Both the position numbers and the translations under genes were made by a program. Positions 28,319 to 36,754 of a DNA stretch of 64,000 nucleotides are shown here, one piece after another. The first letter of the stretch is position 1. Each line of letters starts with the position of its first letter. The notes below the pieces were generated by a model. That model did not search any database, was not told the DNA's origin, and saw only the letters and a program-made list of their open reading frames with translations. This stretch comes from Kitasatospora mediocidica KCTC 9733 (GTDB lineage Bacteria; Actinomycetota; Actinomycetes; Streptomycetales; Streptomycetaceae): NCBI RefSeq assembly GCF_000744225.1, contig NZ_JQLN01000004.1, positions 806,001 to 870,000 of the forward strand, given 5' to 3'.

Positions 28319-28810
28319 TCAGAGGACTCCGGACCCGGAAATGGTGATCTTGGACTTGGTCTTGCCGCTCTGCGAGCCGAGGCCCTCGATCTTCTTGACC
28401 AGCTCCTGGCCCTCGGTGACCTCACCGAACACGACGTGCTTGCCGTCCAGCCACGGCGTCACCACCGTGGTGATGAAGAACTGCGAGCCGTTGGTGTTGC
28501 GGCCGGCGTTGGCCATCGACAGGAGGTACGGACGGTCGTGCTTGAGGGTGAAGTTCTCGTCGGCGAACTTCTCGCCGTAGATGCTCTTGCCGCCGGTGCC
28601 GTCGCCGCGGGTGAAGTCGCCACCCTGGAGCATGAACTCGGGGATGACCCGGTGGAAGCTGGACCCGGCGTAGCCGAAGCCCTTCTCGCCGGTGGCCAGC
28701 GCGCGGAAGTTCTCCGCGGTGGTGGGGACCACGTCGTCGAACAGATCGAAGCTGATCCGCCCGGCCGGCGCGTCGTCGATGGTGATGTCGAAGTAAACCT
28801 TGATCGTCAT
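28319..28810 (-). CDS. ppiA: Cyclophilin-type peptidyl-prolyl isomerase
   Basis: A 163-residue cytoplasmic cyclophilin: [40 protein letters not shown] (catalytic Arg), [17 protein letters not shown] and [14 protein letters not shown] (the Trp linked to cyclosporin binding). Full length, no signal peptide. The ATG at 28810 has no clear ribosome site and CAGAAT ends 6 nt before it, so the mRNA could be leaderless. Stands alone. Confidence 0.95.
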   Translation of the reverse strand: MTIKVYFDITIDDAPAGRISFDLFDDVVPTTAENFRALATGEKGFGYAGSSFHRVIPEFMLQGGDFTRGDGTGGKSIYGEKFADENFTLKHDRPYLLSMANAGRNTNGSQFFITTVVTPWLDGKHVVFGEVTEGQELVKKIEGLGSQSGKTKSKITISGSGVL

Positions 28811-28896
28811 ACGGTCATTCTGGCATCAATCGCTGCATTCGGAGACTCGCCACCCCCTCCGCGCCCCCAGGAGCTTAGCCGAGCGACCCGGTGATC

Positions 28897-28930
28897 GGTG
28901 ACGGGGACCGGGGGTCCGGTCCCCGTCACC
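28897..28930 (-). terminator. Hairpin after DinB-like gene
   Basis: A perfect 13-bp stem (28897-28909 with 28918-28930) lies just beyond the stop at 28938. Confidence 0.8.
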
Positions 28931-28937
28931 AGGTCGG

Positions 28938-29504
28938 CTACCCCATGCTCTTGGCGCCGTCCAGGCTCTCGCGCAGGATGTCGGCGTGGCCGGCGTGCTG
29001 AGCGGTCTCGGCGATGACGTGCATCAGCACCCGACGCGCCGACCAGCGCGCGCCCGGCTCGAACCACGGCGCCTTGGGCAGCGGCTGAGTGGCACTCAGA
29101 TCCGGCAGGGCGACGACCAGTTCGTCGGTGCGACGGGCCACCTCGGCGTACTGCTCCAGCACACCGGCGAGGGTCTCACCGGGCAGCATCCGGAACTCGT
29201 CGGCCCGCCGGGCGAAGTCGGCCTCGGTCATGGTCGAGAAGTCGCCCATCGCCGACGGGCCCTGCACGATGAAGTCCGCCCAGCCCCGCTCGACCGAGGT
29301 GACGTGCTTGACCAGACCACCCAGGCACAACTCGCTGGCGGTGGTCCGCAGGCCGGCCTGCTCGTCGGTGAGGTCGCGGGTGGTGAAGCGCAGGAAGTGC
29401 CGGTGCTTGGTCAGCATCGCCAACAGGTCGGCGCGCTCGCCCTCGACGGCCGGGGACTCGATCGGCTGGTCGGTGGTCGTCAGCGCGTGGTCAGTCATGG
29501 TCAT
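28938..29504 (-). CDS. DinB-like / DUF664 family protein
   Basis: A 188-residue four-helix protein of the DinB superfamily: LAMLTKHRHFLRFTTRDLTD, LCLGGLVKHVTSVERGWADF, VLEQYAEVARRTDELVVALP and RRVLMHVIAETAQHAGHADI. The His in VKHV and the HVIAETAQHAGHAD pair are the usual metal-ligand positions. Members are thiol transferases or unknown enzymes. ATG 29504 has GAGGG 5 nt upstream; 29498 is possible. It is divergent from the SOS cassette and shares its LexA-box gap. Confidence 0.88.
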   Translation of the reverse strand: MTMTDHALTTTDQPIESPAVEGERADLLAMLTKHRHFLRFTTRDLTDEQAGLRTTASELCLGGLVKHVTSVERGWADFIVQGPSAMGDFSTMTEADFARRADEFRMLPGETLAGVLEQYAEVARRTDELVVALPDLSATQPLPKAPWFEPGARWSARRVLMHVIAETAQHAGHADILRESLDGAKSMG

Positions 29505-29661
29505 CCGCTCCCTCATTGCGTCCTGCTCCGTCGGACCGCTCCGTCGGCAAGGACCACGCTAGGGGGCATCTAGGTCAGATTCCGTCCTCAATCGCGGGCG
29601 AACCGAGATCGACGCTCACCGGCACGCAGCGTCACCAGGGCGGATTCGACTTGAATCTTTG

Positions 29662-29675
29662 CGAACAGATGTTCG
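29662..29675 (+). promoter_or_regulatory. LexA (SOS) box before imuA
   Basis: CGAACAGATGTTCG is a perfect match to the actinobacterial LexA palindrome core GAAC-N4-GTTC with flanking C/G. It overlaps the putative start of the imuA-like gene. Confidence 0.9.
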
Positions 29676-30415
29676 ATGCTGGAGGGGTGGCCACTCCCGT
29701 ACTCGTCCAGCAGGCGGTGCCGGTGTCGGCGCCGTCCGGGGACGGCGCGACTCCGGGGGTGGCGGGTGCGCTGGCGGGGGTACTGCCCGAGGGCGGGGTG
29801 CGGCGCGGGACGGTGGTGTCGGTGGCGGAGGATGCCGGGCTGCTGCTCGCGCTCGCGGCGGGGGTCGGGGCCGCGGACGGGTGGTGTGCGGCGGTCGGGC
29901 TGCCGGAACTCGGGCTGCTCGCGGCCTCGGGCTACGGGATCGACCCGCGGCGGTTGCTGCTGGTGGACGCCCCCGGGGCGCACTGGCCCGAGGTGGTGTC
30001 GGCGCTGGCCGGGGCGGTGGAGGTGGTGCTGCTCCGCCCGTCCGGGCCGGTCGCCGCGCGGTCCGCGGCCCGGCTGGGGGCGGTGCTGCGGCGCAGCGGC
30101 TGCGTCCTGCTGGTGGCCGGGGAGTGGCCCGGGGCCGGACTGCGGCTGGGCGTCCGGAGCAGCCGGTGGGTCGGCCTCGGGGCCGGTCACGGGCTGCTGG
30201 CCGGGCGGCAGGCGGAGGTCGTGGTGCAGGGGCGCGGGGCGGCGGCGCGCGGTCGTACGGCGCGCCTGTGGCTGCCGGACGGGCACGGGGTGGTCCGGGC
30301 GCTGACCGAGGAGGAAGCGGCGCGGGAGACGGCGCCGGAGGCGGAACGGGAGAGGGCAGGACTCGGTGGGGAGCCGAGGGACATCGTGGGGCGGGGTGGG
30401 TTGACGGCGGTGTGA
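29669..30415 (+). CDS. imuA: ImuA-like mutasome accessory protein
   Basis: First gene of the imuA-imuB-dnaE2 cassette. The 248-residue RecA-like reading has LPEGGVRRGTVVSVAEDAGL, a degenerate nucleotide-binding region (LLALAAGVGAADGWCAAVGL), YGIDPRRLLLVDAPGAHWPE and AAARGRTARLWLPDGHGVVR. A strict Walker A is absent, as in actinobacterial ImuA-like proteins. The start is uncertain: ATG 29669 lies inside the LexA box with no ribosome site, and a GTG at 29687 sits too close to GGAGG. The stop is 1 nt before imuB. Confidence 0.75.
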   Translation: MFDAGGVATPVLVQQAVPVSAPSGDGATPGVAGALAGVLPEGGVRRGTVVSVAEDAGLLLALAAGVGAADGWCAAVGLPELGLLAASGYGIDPRRLLLVDAPGAHWPEVVSALAGAVEVVLLRPSGPVAARSAARLGAVLRRSGCVLLVAGEWPGAGLRLGVRSSRWVGLGAGHGLLAGRQAEVVVQGRGAAARGRTARLWLPDGHGVVRALTEEEAARETAPEAERERAGLGGEPRDIVGRGGLTAV

Positions 30416-30416
30416 G

Positions 30417-31988
30417 ATGACTGCTGTCGAGATCGACACCGCGAGCCGGGTGGGCGCGCTTCGGGTGCTGGTGGTCTGGTACCCCGACTGGCCGATCGTC
30501 GCCACCTGTACCGCGGAGCAGGCCGCCGGGCCGGTGGCGGTGGTCGAGGGCGGACGGGTACTGGCCTGTTCGAACGCGGCCCGGCAGGCGGGGGTGCGGC
30601 GCGGGCAGCGGCTGCGGCTCGCCCACCGGCTCTGCCCTGAGCTGTGGCTGCGCGAGCGCGACCCGGAGGCCGAGACCCGGCGGTTCGAACCCGTACTGGC
30701 CGCCGTCGAGGCGTTCACGCCGCGGGTCGAGGTGGTGCGCCCGGGGCTCTGCGCGATCCAGGTGAAGGGGCCGGCGCGGTACTTCGGCGGGGAGGAGGCG
30801 CTGGTCGCGGCGATGCGGCAGGCGGTGGCCGGGGTGGGCGACGAGGGCGCGGCGGACGGGCCGCGGGTCGGCGTGGCGGAGGGGTTGTTCGCCGCCGTGC
30901 TCGCCGCCCGGGCCGCAGAGGTCGTCCCCGCCGGGCGGACCGCCGCGTTCCTGGCGCCGTACCCCGTCGCCGTCCTCGACGACGAGCCGTTGACCGGGCT
31001 GCTGGTGCGGCTCGGGGTGCCGACGCTGGGCGACTTCGCGCGCCTGCCGGCCGCGACCGTCGCCGACCGGTTCGGCCCGGCGGGCCTGGCCGCCTACCGG
31101 CTGGCCCAGGGGCTGGAGGCCCGGCCGCCCGCCACCGCACCGCCGGGGCTCGACCTGACCGTGGAGCAGCTCTTCGAGCCGCCCGAACTGCTCGCCGAAC
31201 CGCTGGTCTTCGTCGCCAGGACCCTCGCCGAGCGCCTGCACACCGCGCTCGGCGGAGCCGGGCTGGCCTGCCGCCGGGTGGGCGTGGAGGTCACCTGCGC
31301 GGACGGGCGGACGGCTCGACGGCTGTGGCAGCACGAGGGACGGCTGCCCGCCCCGGCGCTCGCCGAGCGCGTCCGCTGGCAGTTGCAGGCCTGGCAGGGC
31401 ACCGGGTTCTTCGCCCCGGAGTCGGGCGGTTTCACCGCGCTGCGCCTGGTGCCGGACGAGCTGGTGGCCGACCACGGACGGCAGTTGGCCCTCTGGGGGC
31501 AGGCACTGGCCGAGGACCGGGTGGAACGGGCCGCCGCCCGGGTGCAGGCGCTGCTGGGGTACGACGGGCTGAGCCGGATCGAGCCGGTCGGCGGGCGCGG
31601 GCCCGGTGAGGTACTGGTCCGGGTGCCGTGGGGCGACCACCCCCCGCCCGCCGCCGACCGGGACGCCCCCTGGCCCGGGCAGCTCGGGCATCCGGCGCCG
31701 TCGGTCGTCCTGCCGGTGCCGGCGCCGGTGGCCGTGCTCGACGCGGAGGGCACCCCGGTACGGGTGACCGGACGCGCCGAGGTGTCGGCGCCGCCCGCCC
31801 GGCTGACGCTGGCCGGACGGAGCTTCGCGGTCACCGCCTGGGCCGGGCCGTGGCCGGCCGTCGAGCGCTGGTGGGACCCCGGTGCGGCGCGCCGCCGGGC
31901 CCGCTTCCAGGTCGCCCTCGCGGACGGCCGGGCCCTGCTGCTCGTGGTGGAGGACGGCGGCTGGGCGGTGGAGGCGGCCTATGCCTGA
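30417..31988 (+). CDS. imuB: ImuB, catalytically inactive Y-family polymerase
   Basis: Mutasome hub linking DnaE2 to the sliding clamp. The 523 residues follow the Y-family order (fingers AVVEGGRVLACSNAARQAGV, palm, little finger) but the catalytic carboxylates are missing: the first site reads VVWYPDWPIVA and the second IQVKGPARYFGGEE instead of DxD and SxDE. A clamp-binding-like VEQLFEPPEL is present near residue 245. Loss of catalysis with retained clamp contact is the known property of ImuB. Spaced 1 nt after imuA. Confidence 0.92.
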   Translation: MTAVEIDTASRVGALRVLVVWYPDWPIVATCTAEQAAGPVAVVEGGRVLACSNAARQAGVRRGQRLRLAHRLCPELWLRERDPEAETRRFEPVLAAVEAFTPRVEVVRPGLCAIQVKGPARYFGGEEALVAAMRQAVAGVGDEGAADGPRVGVAEGLFAAVLAARAAEVVPAGRTAAFLAPYPVAVLDDEPLTGLLVRLGVPTLGDFARLPAATVADRFGPAGLAAYRLAQGLEARPPATAPPGLDLTVEQLFEPPELLAEPLVFVARTLAERLHTALGGAGLACRRVGVEVTCADGRTARRLWQHEGRLPAPALAERVRWQLQAWQGTGFFAPESGGFTALRLVPDELVADHGRQLALWGQALAEDRVERAAARVQALLGYDGLSRIEPVGGRGPGEVLVRVPWGDHPPPAADRDAPWPGQLGHPAPSVVLPVPAPVAVLDAEGTPVRVTGRAEVSAPPARLTLAGRSFAVTAWAGPWPAVERWWDPGAARRRARFQVALADGRALLLVVEDGGWAVEAAYA

Positions 31989-32067
31989 GCGGTCGGCGGC
32001 CGAAGCGGGCGCGTGGGAGAACGCGCGGGCAAACGCGCGGGAAGACGAGTGAGGAGCAGAGCGAGCC

Positions 32068-35000
32068 ATGGGATTCGACAGCCTGCCCAGGGTTCCCTGG
32101 AGCGAACTCCAGCGCCGGATGGCGGGCCAGGGGCAGGGGCAGGGGCAGGGGCAGGGGGAGACTGCGACCCCGTCCGCGCCCCGCCCGCGACCGTGCCCGC
32201 GACCGTGCTCCCGCTCCGGCGGTCCGAGCGGCGGGCCGAACGGGGATCCGAACCGCGGCCCGAGCAGTGGGCCGAGCTGCACGTGCACTCCGCGTTCAGC
32301 TTCCTGGACGGCGCGAGCGAGCCCGAGGCGCTGGTCGAGGAGGCGGTCCGGCTCGGCGTCGAGACCCTCGCGATCACCGACCACGACGGCCTGTACGGGG
32401 CCGTACGACTCGCCGAGGCCGCCCGCCGCACCACCGCGGCGGGCGGCCTGCGGACCGTCTTCGGCGCCGAGTTGAACCTCCGCCCCGGCTCCGGGCGGGC
32501 CGAGCACCTGCTCGTGCTGGCCCGTGGCCCAGCGGGCTACCGCCGGCTCTCCGCCGCGATCAGCGCGGCCCAGCTGGCGGGCGAGGGCAAGGGCCGTCCC
32601 GCGTACGACTTCGGGCGGCTCGCCGACGCGCACGGCGGGCAGTGGGCCATCCTCACCGGCTGCCGCAACGGCCGGGTGCGCCAAGCGCTCGACGAGCACG
32701 GTGAGGCCGCCGCCCTGGGTGAACTCCGTTCGCTCGCCGACGCGTTCGGAGCGGAGAACGTCTTCGTCGAGCTGATCGACCACCGGCTGCCCGGCGACGA
32801 CCCGCGCAACGACGCGCTGGCCGCGCTGGCCACCCGGGCCGGCCTGGCGGTGGTCGCCTCCAACAACGTCCACCACGCCTCGCCGGCCCAGGGCCGACTC
32901 GCCCAGGGGCTCGCCGCGTTGCAGGCCCGGCGGACGCTCCAGGAGGCGGCCGGCTGGACCAGGGCGGCGGGCACCGCGCACCTGCGCTCGGGTGCCGAGA
33001 TGGCGGCCCGGCTCGCCCGCTTCCCCGGCGTCCAGCAGGCCACCGTCGAACTCGGCCGCTCCTGCTCCTTCACATTCGCCTCGCTCACACCGAAGTTGCC
33101 GGGTTTCCCGGTGCCGCCCGGGCACACCCCGATCAGCCATCTGCGCGCCCTGACCGCCGACGGCGCGGCGCGGCGCTTCGGCCCCGCGCACCCGGACCAC
33201 CGCAAGGCCCGGGACCAGCTGACCCACGAGCTGGACATCATCGAACGGCTGGACCTGGCAGGCTACTTCCTGATCGTCCACGACCTGGTGGAGTTCTGCC
33301 GGCGCACGGACATCTGGTGCCAGGGCCGTGGCTCGGCCGCCAACTCGGCGGTCTGCTACGCCCTGGGCATCACCGCGGTCGACCCGATCCACTACCGGCT
33401 GCTCTTCGAACGGTTCCTCAGCATGGACCGGGACGGACCGCCGGACATCGACCTGGACATCGAGCACCGCCGCCGCGAGGAGGTCATCCAGTACGTCTAC
33501 CGGCGCTACGGCCGCGAGCACGCCGCCCAGGTCGCCAACGTGATCACCTACCGGCCACGGCTCGCCCTGCGCGACGCGGCCCGCGTCCTCGGCTATCCGA
33601 TGGAGCAGGTCACCGCCTTCTCCCGGCAGGCCGACTTCCGCTCGGCCCCCGGGCCGGACGCCGTCATCCCCGACGACGTGCTCGCACTCGGCAGTCAACT
33701 ACACGGCATTCCAAGACACTTGGGGATCCACTCGGGCGGCATGGTGCTCACCGAGGACCCGATCGGCGAGATCTGCCCGACCGAGTGGGCCCGGATGCCG
33801 GGCCGGTCCGTCCTGCAGTGGGACAAGGAGTCGACGGCCGGGGCGGGCCTGGTCAAGATCGACCTGCTCGGCCTGGGCATGCTCTCCGCCCTGCACGACG
33901 CCTGCGACCTGATCGCCGAGCACCACGGCGTCCGCTACGACCTGGCGAGCATCCCCGCCGACGACGAGGCGGTCTACGAGATGCTCTGCCGGGCGGACAG
34001 CGTCGGGGTGTTCCAGGTCGAGTCGCGCGCCCAGATGTCCACCCTGCCCCGGCTGAAGCCGCGCACGTTCTACGACCTGGTGGTCGAGGTCGCACTGATC
34101 CGCCCCGGGCCGATCCAGGGCGGCTCGGTCCATCCGTACCTGCGGCGGCGGGCCGGGCTGGAGCCGGCCGGCTGCCCGCATCCGTTGATGGAACGGGCCC
34201 TCGGCAAGACCCTGGGGGTGCCGCTCTTCCAGGAGCAGATGATGCAACTGGCCATCGACTGCGCCGGGTTCACCGGCGCCGAGGCCGACCAGCTGCGGCA
34301 GGCGATGGGGTCCAAGCGCTCCCACCAGCGGGTGGCCGAGCTGCGCCGCAGACTGCTGGACGGGATGGCCGCGCGGGGGATCCCGGAGCCGGTGGCCGAG
34401 GACATCTACGGCAAGATCGAGGCCTTCTCCAACTACGGCTTCCCGGAAAGCCATTCGATCAGCTTCGGCTATCTGGTGTATGCCAGCGCCTGGCTCAAGT
34501 ACCACCATCCGGCGGCCTTCACCTGCGCGTTGCTGGCCAACCAGCCGATGGGGTTCTACTCGCCGCTCAGCCTGATCTCGGACGTCCGGCGGCACGGGGT
34601 GACGGTGCACCCGGTGGACGTCAACGCCAGCCGGGTCCGGCCGACCCTGCAAGGGCCCGACGACGCACCGGAGATCCGGCTGGGGCTGGCGACCGTCCGG
34701 GGGCTGGGCGACGAGCAGGCGAAGCGGATCGCGGACGGGCAGCCGTACCGCGACCTGGAGGACTTCGCACGCCGAACCGGCCTGCCGGCCCCGGTCCTGG
34801 AGGCGCTGGCCACCGCCGGGGCGTTCCGCCGCTTCGGTCTGACGCGACGTCAGGCCCTTTGGTCAGCAGGCGCCCTGGCGACCGGCGGACCGGATCTGCT
34901 GCCCGGGACGACCCCCGGGACCGCCGCCCCGACGCTGCCCGCGATGACACCTGTCGAGGAGACCATCGCGGACCTGTGGGCCACCGGCTCCTCCGCCACC

Positions 35001-35333
35001 AGCCACCCCGTCGAACATGTCCGGTCGATCCTGGAGCGCTGCGGCGCGCTCCCGGCCTCCGCGCTGCCCGGCGTCGCGCACGGCAGCCCCGTCCTGGTCG
35101 GCGGACTGGTGACGCACCGTCAACGGCCGCCCACCGCAGGCGGGGTGCTCTTCATCAGCCTGGAGGACGAGACCGGCCTGATCAACGTGGTCTGCAGCCG
35201 CCCGGTCTGGGAGGCGCACCGCCGGACCGCGCTGGACCGGGCCGGGCTGCTCATCCACGGCCACATCGAGCGCAACCAGGGCGCGACCAACCTGGTCGCC
35301 ACCCGGCTGGCACCGCTACGGGTGGCCGTGTGA
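32068..35333 (+). CDS. dnaE2: Error-prone DNA polymerase III alpha (DnaE2), frameshift near start
   Basis: C-family translesion polymerase of the SOS mutasome. The main frame (phase of 35331) holds the PHP domain WAELHVHSAFSFLDGASEPE, AITDHDGLYGAV, polymerase CQGRGSAANSAVCYALGIT and catalytic PDIDLDIEHRRREEV, the tandem HhH region and a C-terminal OB domain. The usual DnaE2 N-terminus (here MGFDSLPRVPWSELQRRMAG, ATG 32068) lies one frame away, and the switch falls in or after the GGGGCA repeat at 32130-32160. One missing base there, or a -1 shift, would join them. A GTG at 32013 is an alternative start in the main frame, lacking the conserved N-terminal motif. Confidence 0.9.
32130..32160 (+). 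repeat. GGGGCA tandem repeat in dnaE2 5' region
   Basis: Four perfect GGGGCA units (32130-32153) followed by GGGGGAG. In the 32068 frame they encode Gly-Gln repeats. The point where the dnaE2 frame changes is in or just after this tract. Confidence 0.9.
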
Positions 35334-35338
35334 GCGGG

Positions 35339-35773
35339 TCAGCTGCGCAGCAGGACCGCCGCGAGCGGGACGAAGCCGCCGCCCTCGGCACCCTCGGTGC
35401 CCTCGCCCGAGGTGCGGCGCAGCAGGGCCAGCGCGATCCGCTCGCCCTGCGCCTTGGCCCGGTCGGCGACCGGGCCGCGGTACAGCCCGTCCACGGCGGC
35501 GGACCAGAGCTGGACCCAGCGTCCGAAGTGTTCGGCGGTCATCGGCTCCCGCTCGTGCAGCGCGGCGTGCGGGGTGAAGGCGTTGCGGCGGTAGGCCGCT
35601 GTGCGCAGCAGGGTGCTCTCCCAGAAGTCGGTGATGTGCGGGAGGTGGGCCTCCAGGTCCATCCCGGAGACCTCGGTGAAGAACGGACCGATCAGCGGGT
35701 CGGCGAAGGCCGCGCCGTAGAAGCGGCGCAGCAGGCGCTCCAGGTCGGCGCGGGTGGCGATGTCGTTCCGCAT
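35339..35773 (-). CDS. Group III truncated hemoglobin
   Basis: A 144-residue globin: MRNDIATRADLERLLRRFYG, ADPLIGPFFTEVSGMDLEAH, LPHITDFWESTLLRTAAYRR, HAALHEREPMTAEHFGRWVQ. The DPLIGPFF, FWxSxLL and proximal-His (PHAALH..MTxEHF) pattern fits group III truncated globins, which bind O2 or NO and lack the glycine motifs of groups I and II. ATG 35773 with GGAGGAG about 8 nt upstream. Its promoter on the minus strand shares the 35846-35867 palindrome with the divergent HTH gene. Confidence 0.88.
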   Translation of the reverse strand: MRNDIATRADLERLLRRFYGAAFADPLIGPFFTEVSGMDLEAHLPHITDFWESTLLRTAAYRRNAFTPHAALHEREPMTAEHFGRWVQLWSAAVDGLYRGPVADRAKAQGERIALALLRRTSGEGTEGAEGGGFVPLAAVLLRS

Positions 35774-35845
35774 GGCGCTGGCTCCTCCGGTCTCACCCCC
35801 ACGGTAGACCCGCACTCCCCCTGGAGCACACCGCCCCCGCACGCC

Positions 35846-35894
35846 CTTGTCAACCAAGGTTGACAAGGGATCGGTGTCAACCTACATTGACACC
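35846..35894. promoter_or_regulatory. Two operators enclosing a leaderless promoter
   Basis: Site 1: arms CTTGTCAACC and GGTTGACAAG with AA centre (35846-35867). Site 2: arms GGTGTCAA and TTGACACC around 6 bp (35873-35894). The plus-strand promoter TTGACA (35860-35865), 17 bp, TACATT (35883-35888) is woven through both, and the HTH ATG is at 35895, where transcription would start. On the minus strand TTGACA (35848-35853) with TGTGCT 17 bp away could serve the globin. Confidence 0.8.
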
Positions 35895-36113
35895 ATGAGC
35901 GAGACCAACCAGCTCGCCGCAGATGCGAGCAGCCGCGACCCCGCCGTCGGACTCCGCGCCGTCCGTGCCCTGCGCGACCTTGCCGACCGGCTGGAGGACC
36001 TCCAGGTCGGCAACGCCCGGGCGCACGGCTGGTCCTGGCAGGAGATCGCCGCCTGCCTCGGCGTCAGCCGGCAGGCGGTCCACAAGAAGCACGCCCGCCG
36101 CACCGCGGGATGA
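35895..36113 (+). CDS. Small helix-turn-helix protein
   Basis: A 72-residue protein with a helical N-terminus (DPAVGLRAVRALRDLADRLE) and an HTH, GWSWQEIAACLGVSRQAVHK, of the sigma-70-region-4/Fis-like kind, ending KHARRTAG. Very probably the repressor acting on its own flanking operators. No ribosome site precedes the ATG; the predicted transcription start coincides with it. The stop overlaps an ATG at 36110 (ATGA), coupling it to the next gene. Such HTH and Clp-N pairs occur in actinobacteria; their role is not established as far as I know. Confidence 0.85.
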   Translation: MSETNQLAADASSRDPAVGLRAVRALRDLADRLEDLQVGNARAHGWSWQEIAACLGVSRQAVHKKHARRTAG

Positions 36114-36181
36114 CCAACGGGCCCACGGACCCACGGACCGACCACAGGACGACAGGACTCAGGACAAGGACGGGGACGACC

Positions 36182-36754
36182 ATGCTGGAACGATTCACCG
36201 ACGACGCCCGCCGCACGATCCCGCTGGCCCTCGAGGAGGCCGCCCGCCTCCAGCACCCGCACGTGGGCACCGAACACCTGCTGCTCGCGCTGCTGCACCT
36301 CACCGAGGACCCGGGCGTGGAGGTGCTGATCAGCGCCGGACTCGACCTGGAGACCGCCCGGGCGGCCGTGCTGCGGATGCTCGCCGAACGCCCGGCCGGC
36401 GTGGACGCCGCGGCGCTGGAGACCATCGGCATCGACCTCACCGCCGTCCGGGAGGCGGTGGAGGCCGCCTTCGGCCCGGGCGCGCTGGACGGACCCGGGG
36501 ATGCCGCCACCGACCCGCGGCGCGGCTCCCGGCTGTCCAGGGCCGTCGGACGCAGGCCCTGGACCCGGCAGGCCAAGAAGGCGCTGGAACTGTCGCTGCG
36601 CGAGACGCTCGCGCTGAAGCAGCGGGCGATCCGCCCAGGGCATCTCGTGCTCGGCCTGATCCGGGAGAACGAGGGCCTGGCCGCCCGGGTCGTCCGCGAC
36701 CACGGGCTCGACCCCGCGGCGGTGCGGACCGCTGTCCTGGCCACGCTCGGCTAA
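36182..36754 (+). CDS. Clp N-terminal-domain protein without ATPase
   Basis: A 190-residue protein made of two Clp_N repeats: MLERFTDDARRTIPLALEEA with HVGTEHLLLALLHLTEDPGV, then RPWTRQAKKALELSLRETLA with RAIRPGHLVLGLIRENEGLA. There is no AAA+ module, so it cannot be an unfoldase; it may act as an adaptor or decoy for ClpC/ClpP-type machines. ATG 36182 matches the usual domain start; ATG 36110, overlapping the HTH stop, would add 24 low-complexity residues. Its stop overlaps the convergent LLM gene by 4 nt. Confidence 0.88.
   Translation: MLERFTDDARRTIPLALEEAARLQHPHVGTEHLLLALLHLTEDPGVEVLISAGLDLETARAAVLRMLAERPAGVDAAALETIGIDLTAVREAVEAAFGPGALDGPGDAATDPRRGSRLSRAVGRRPWTRQAKKALELSLRETLALKQRAIRPGHLVLGLIRENEGLAARVVRDHGLDPAAVRTAVLATLG

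Noticed and set aside
28938..29504. DinB-like protein as a DNA polymerase IV or SOS polymerase
   Set aside because: It is a four-helix DinB-superfamily (YfiT/DUF664-type) protein, unrelated to polymerase IV despite the name and its position next to the mutasome.
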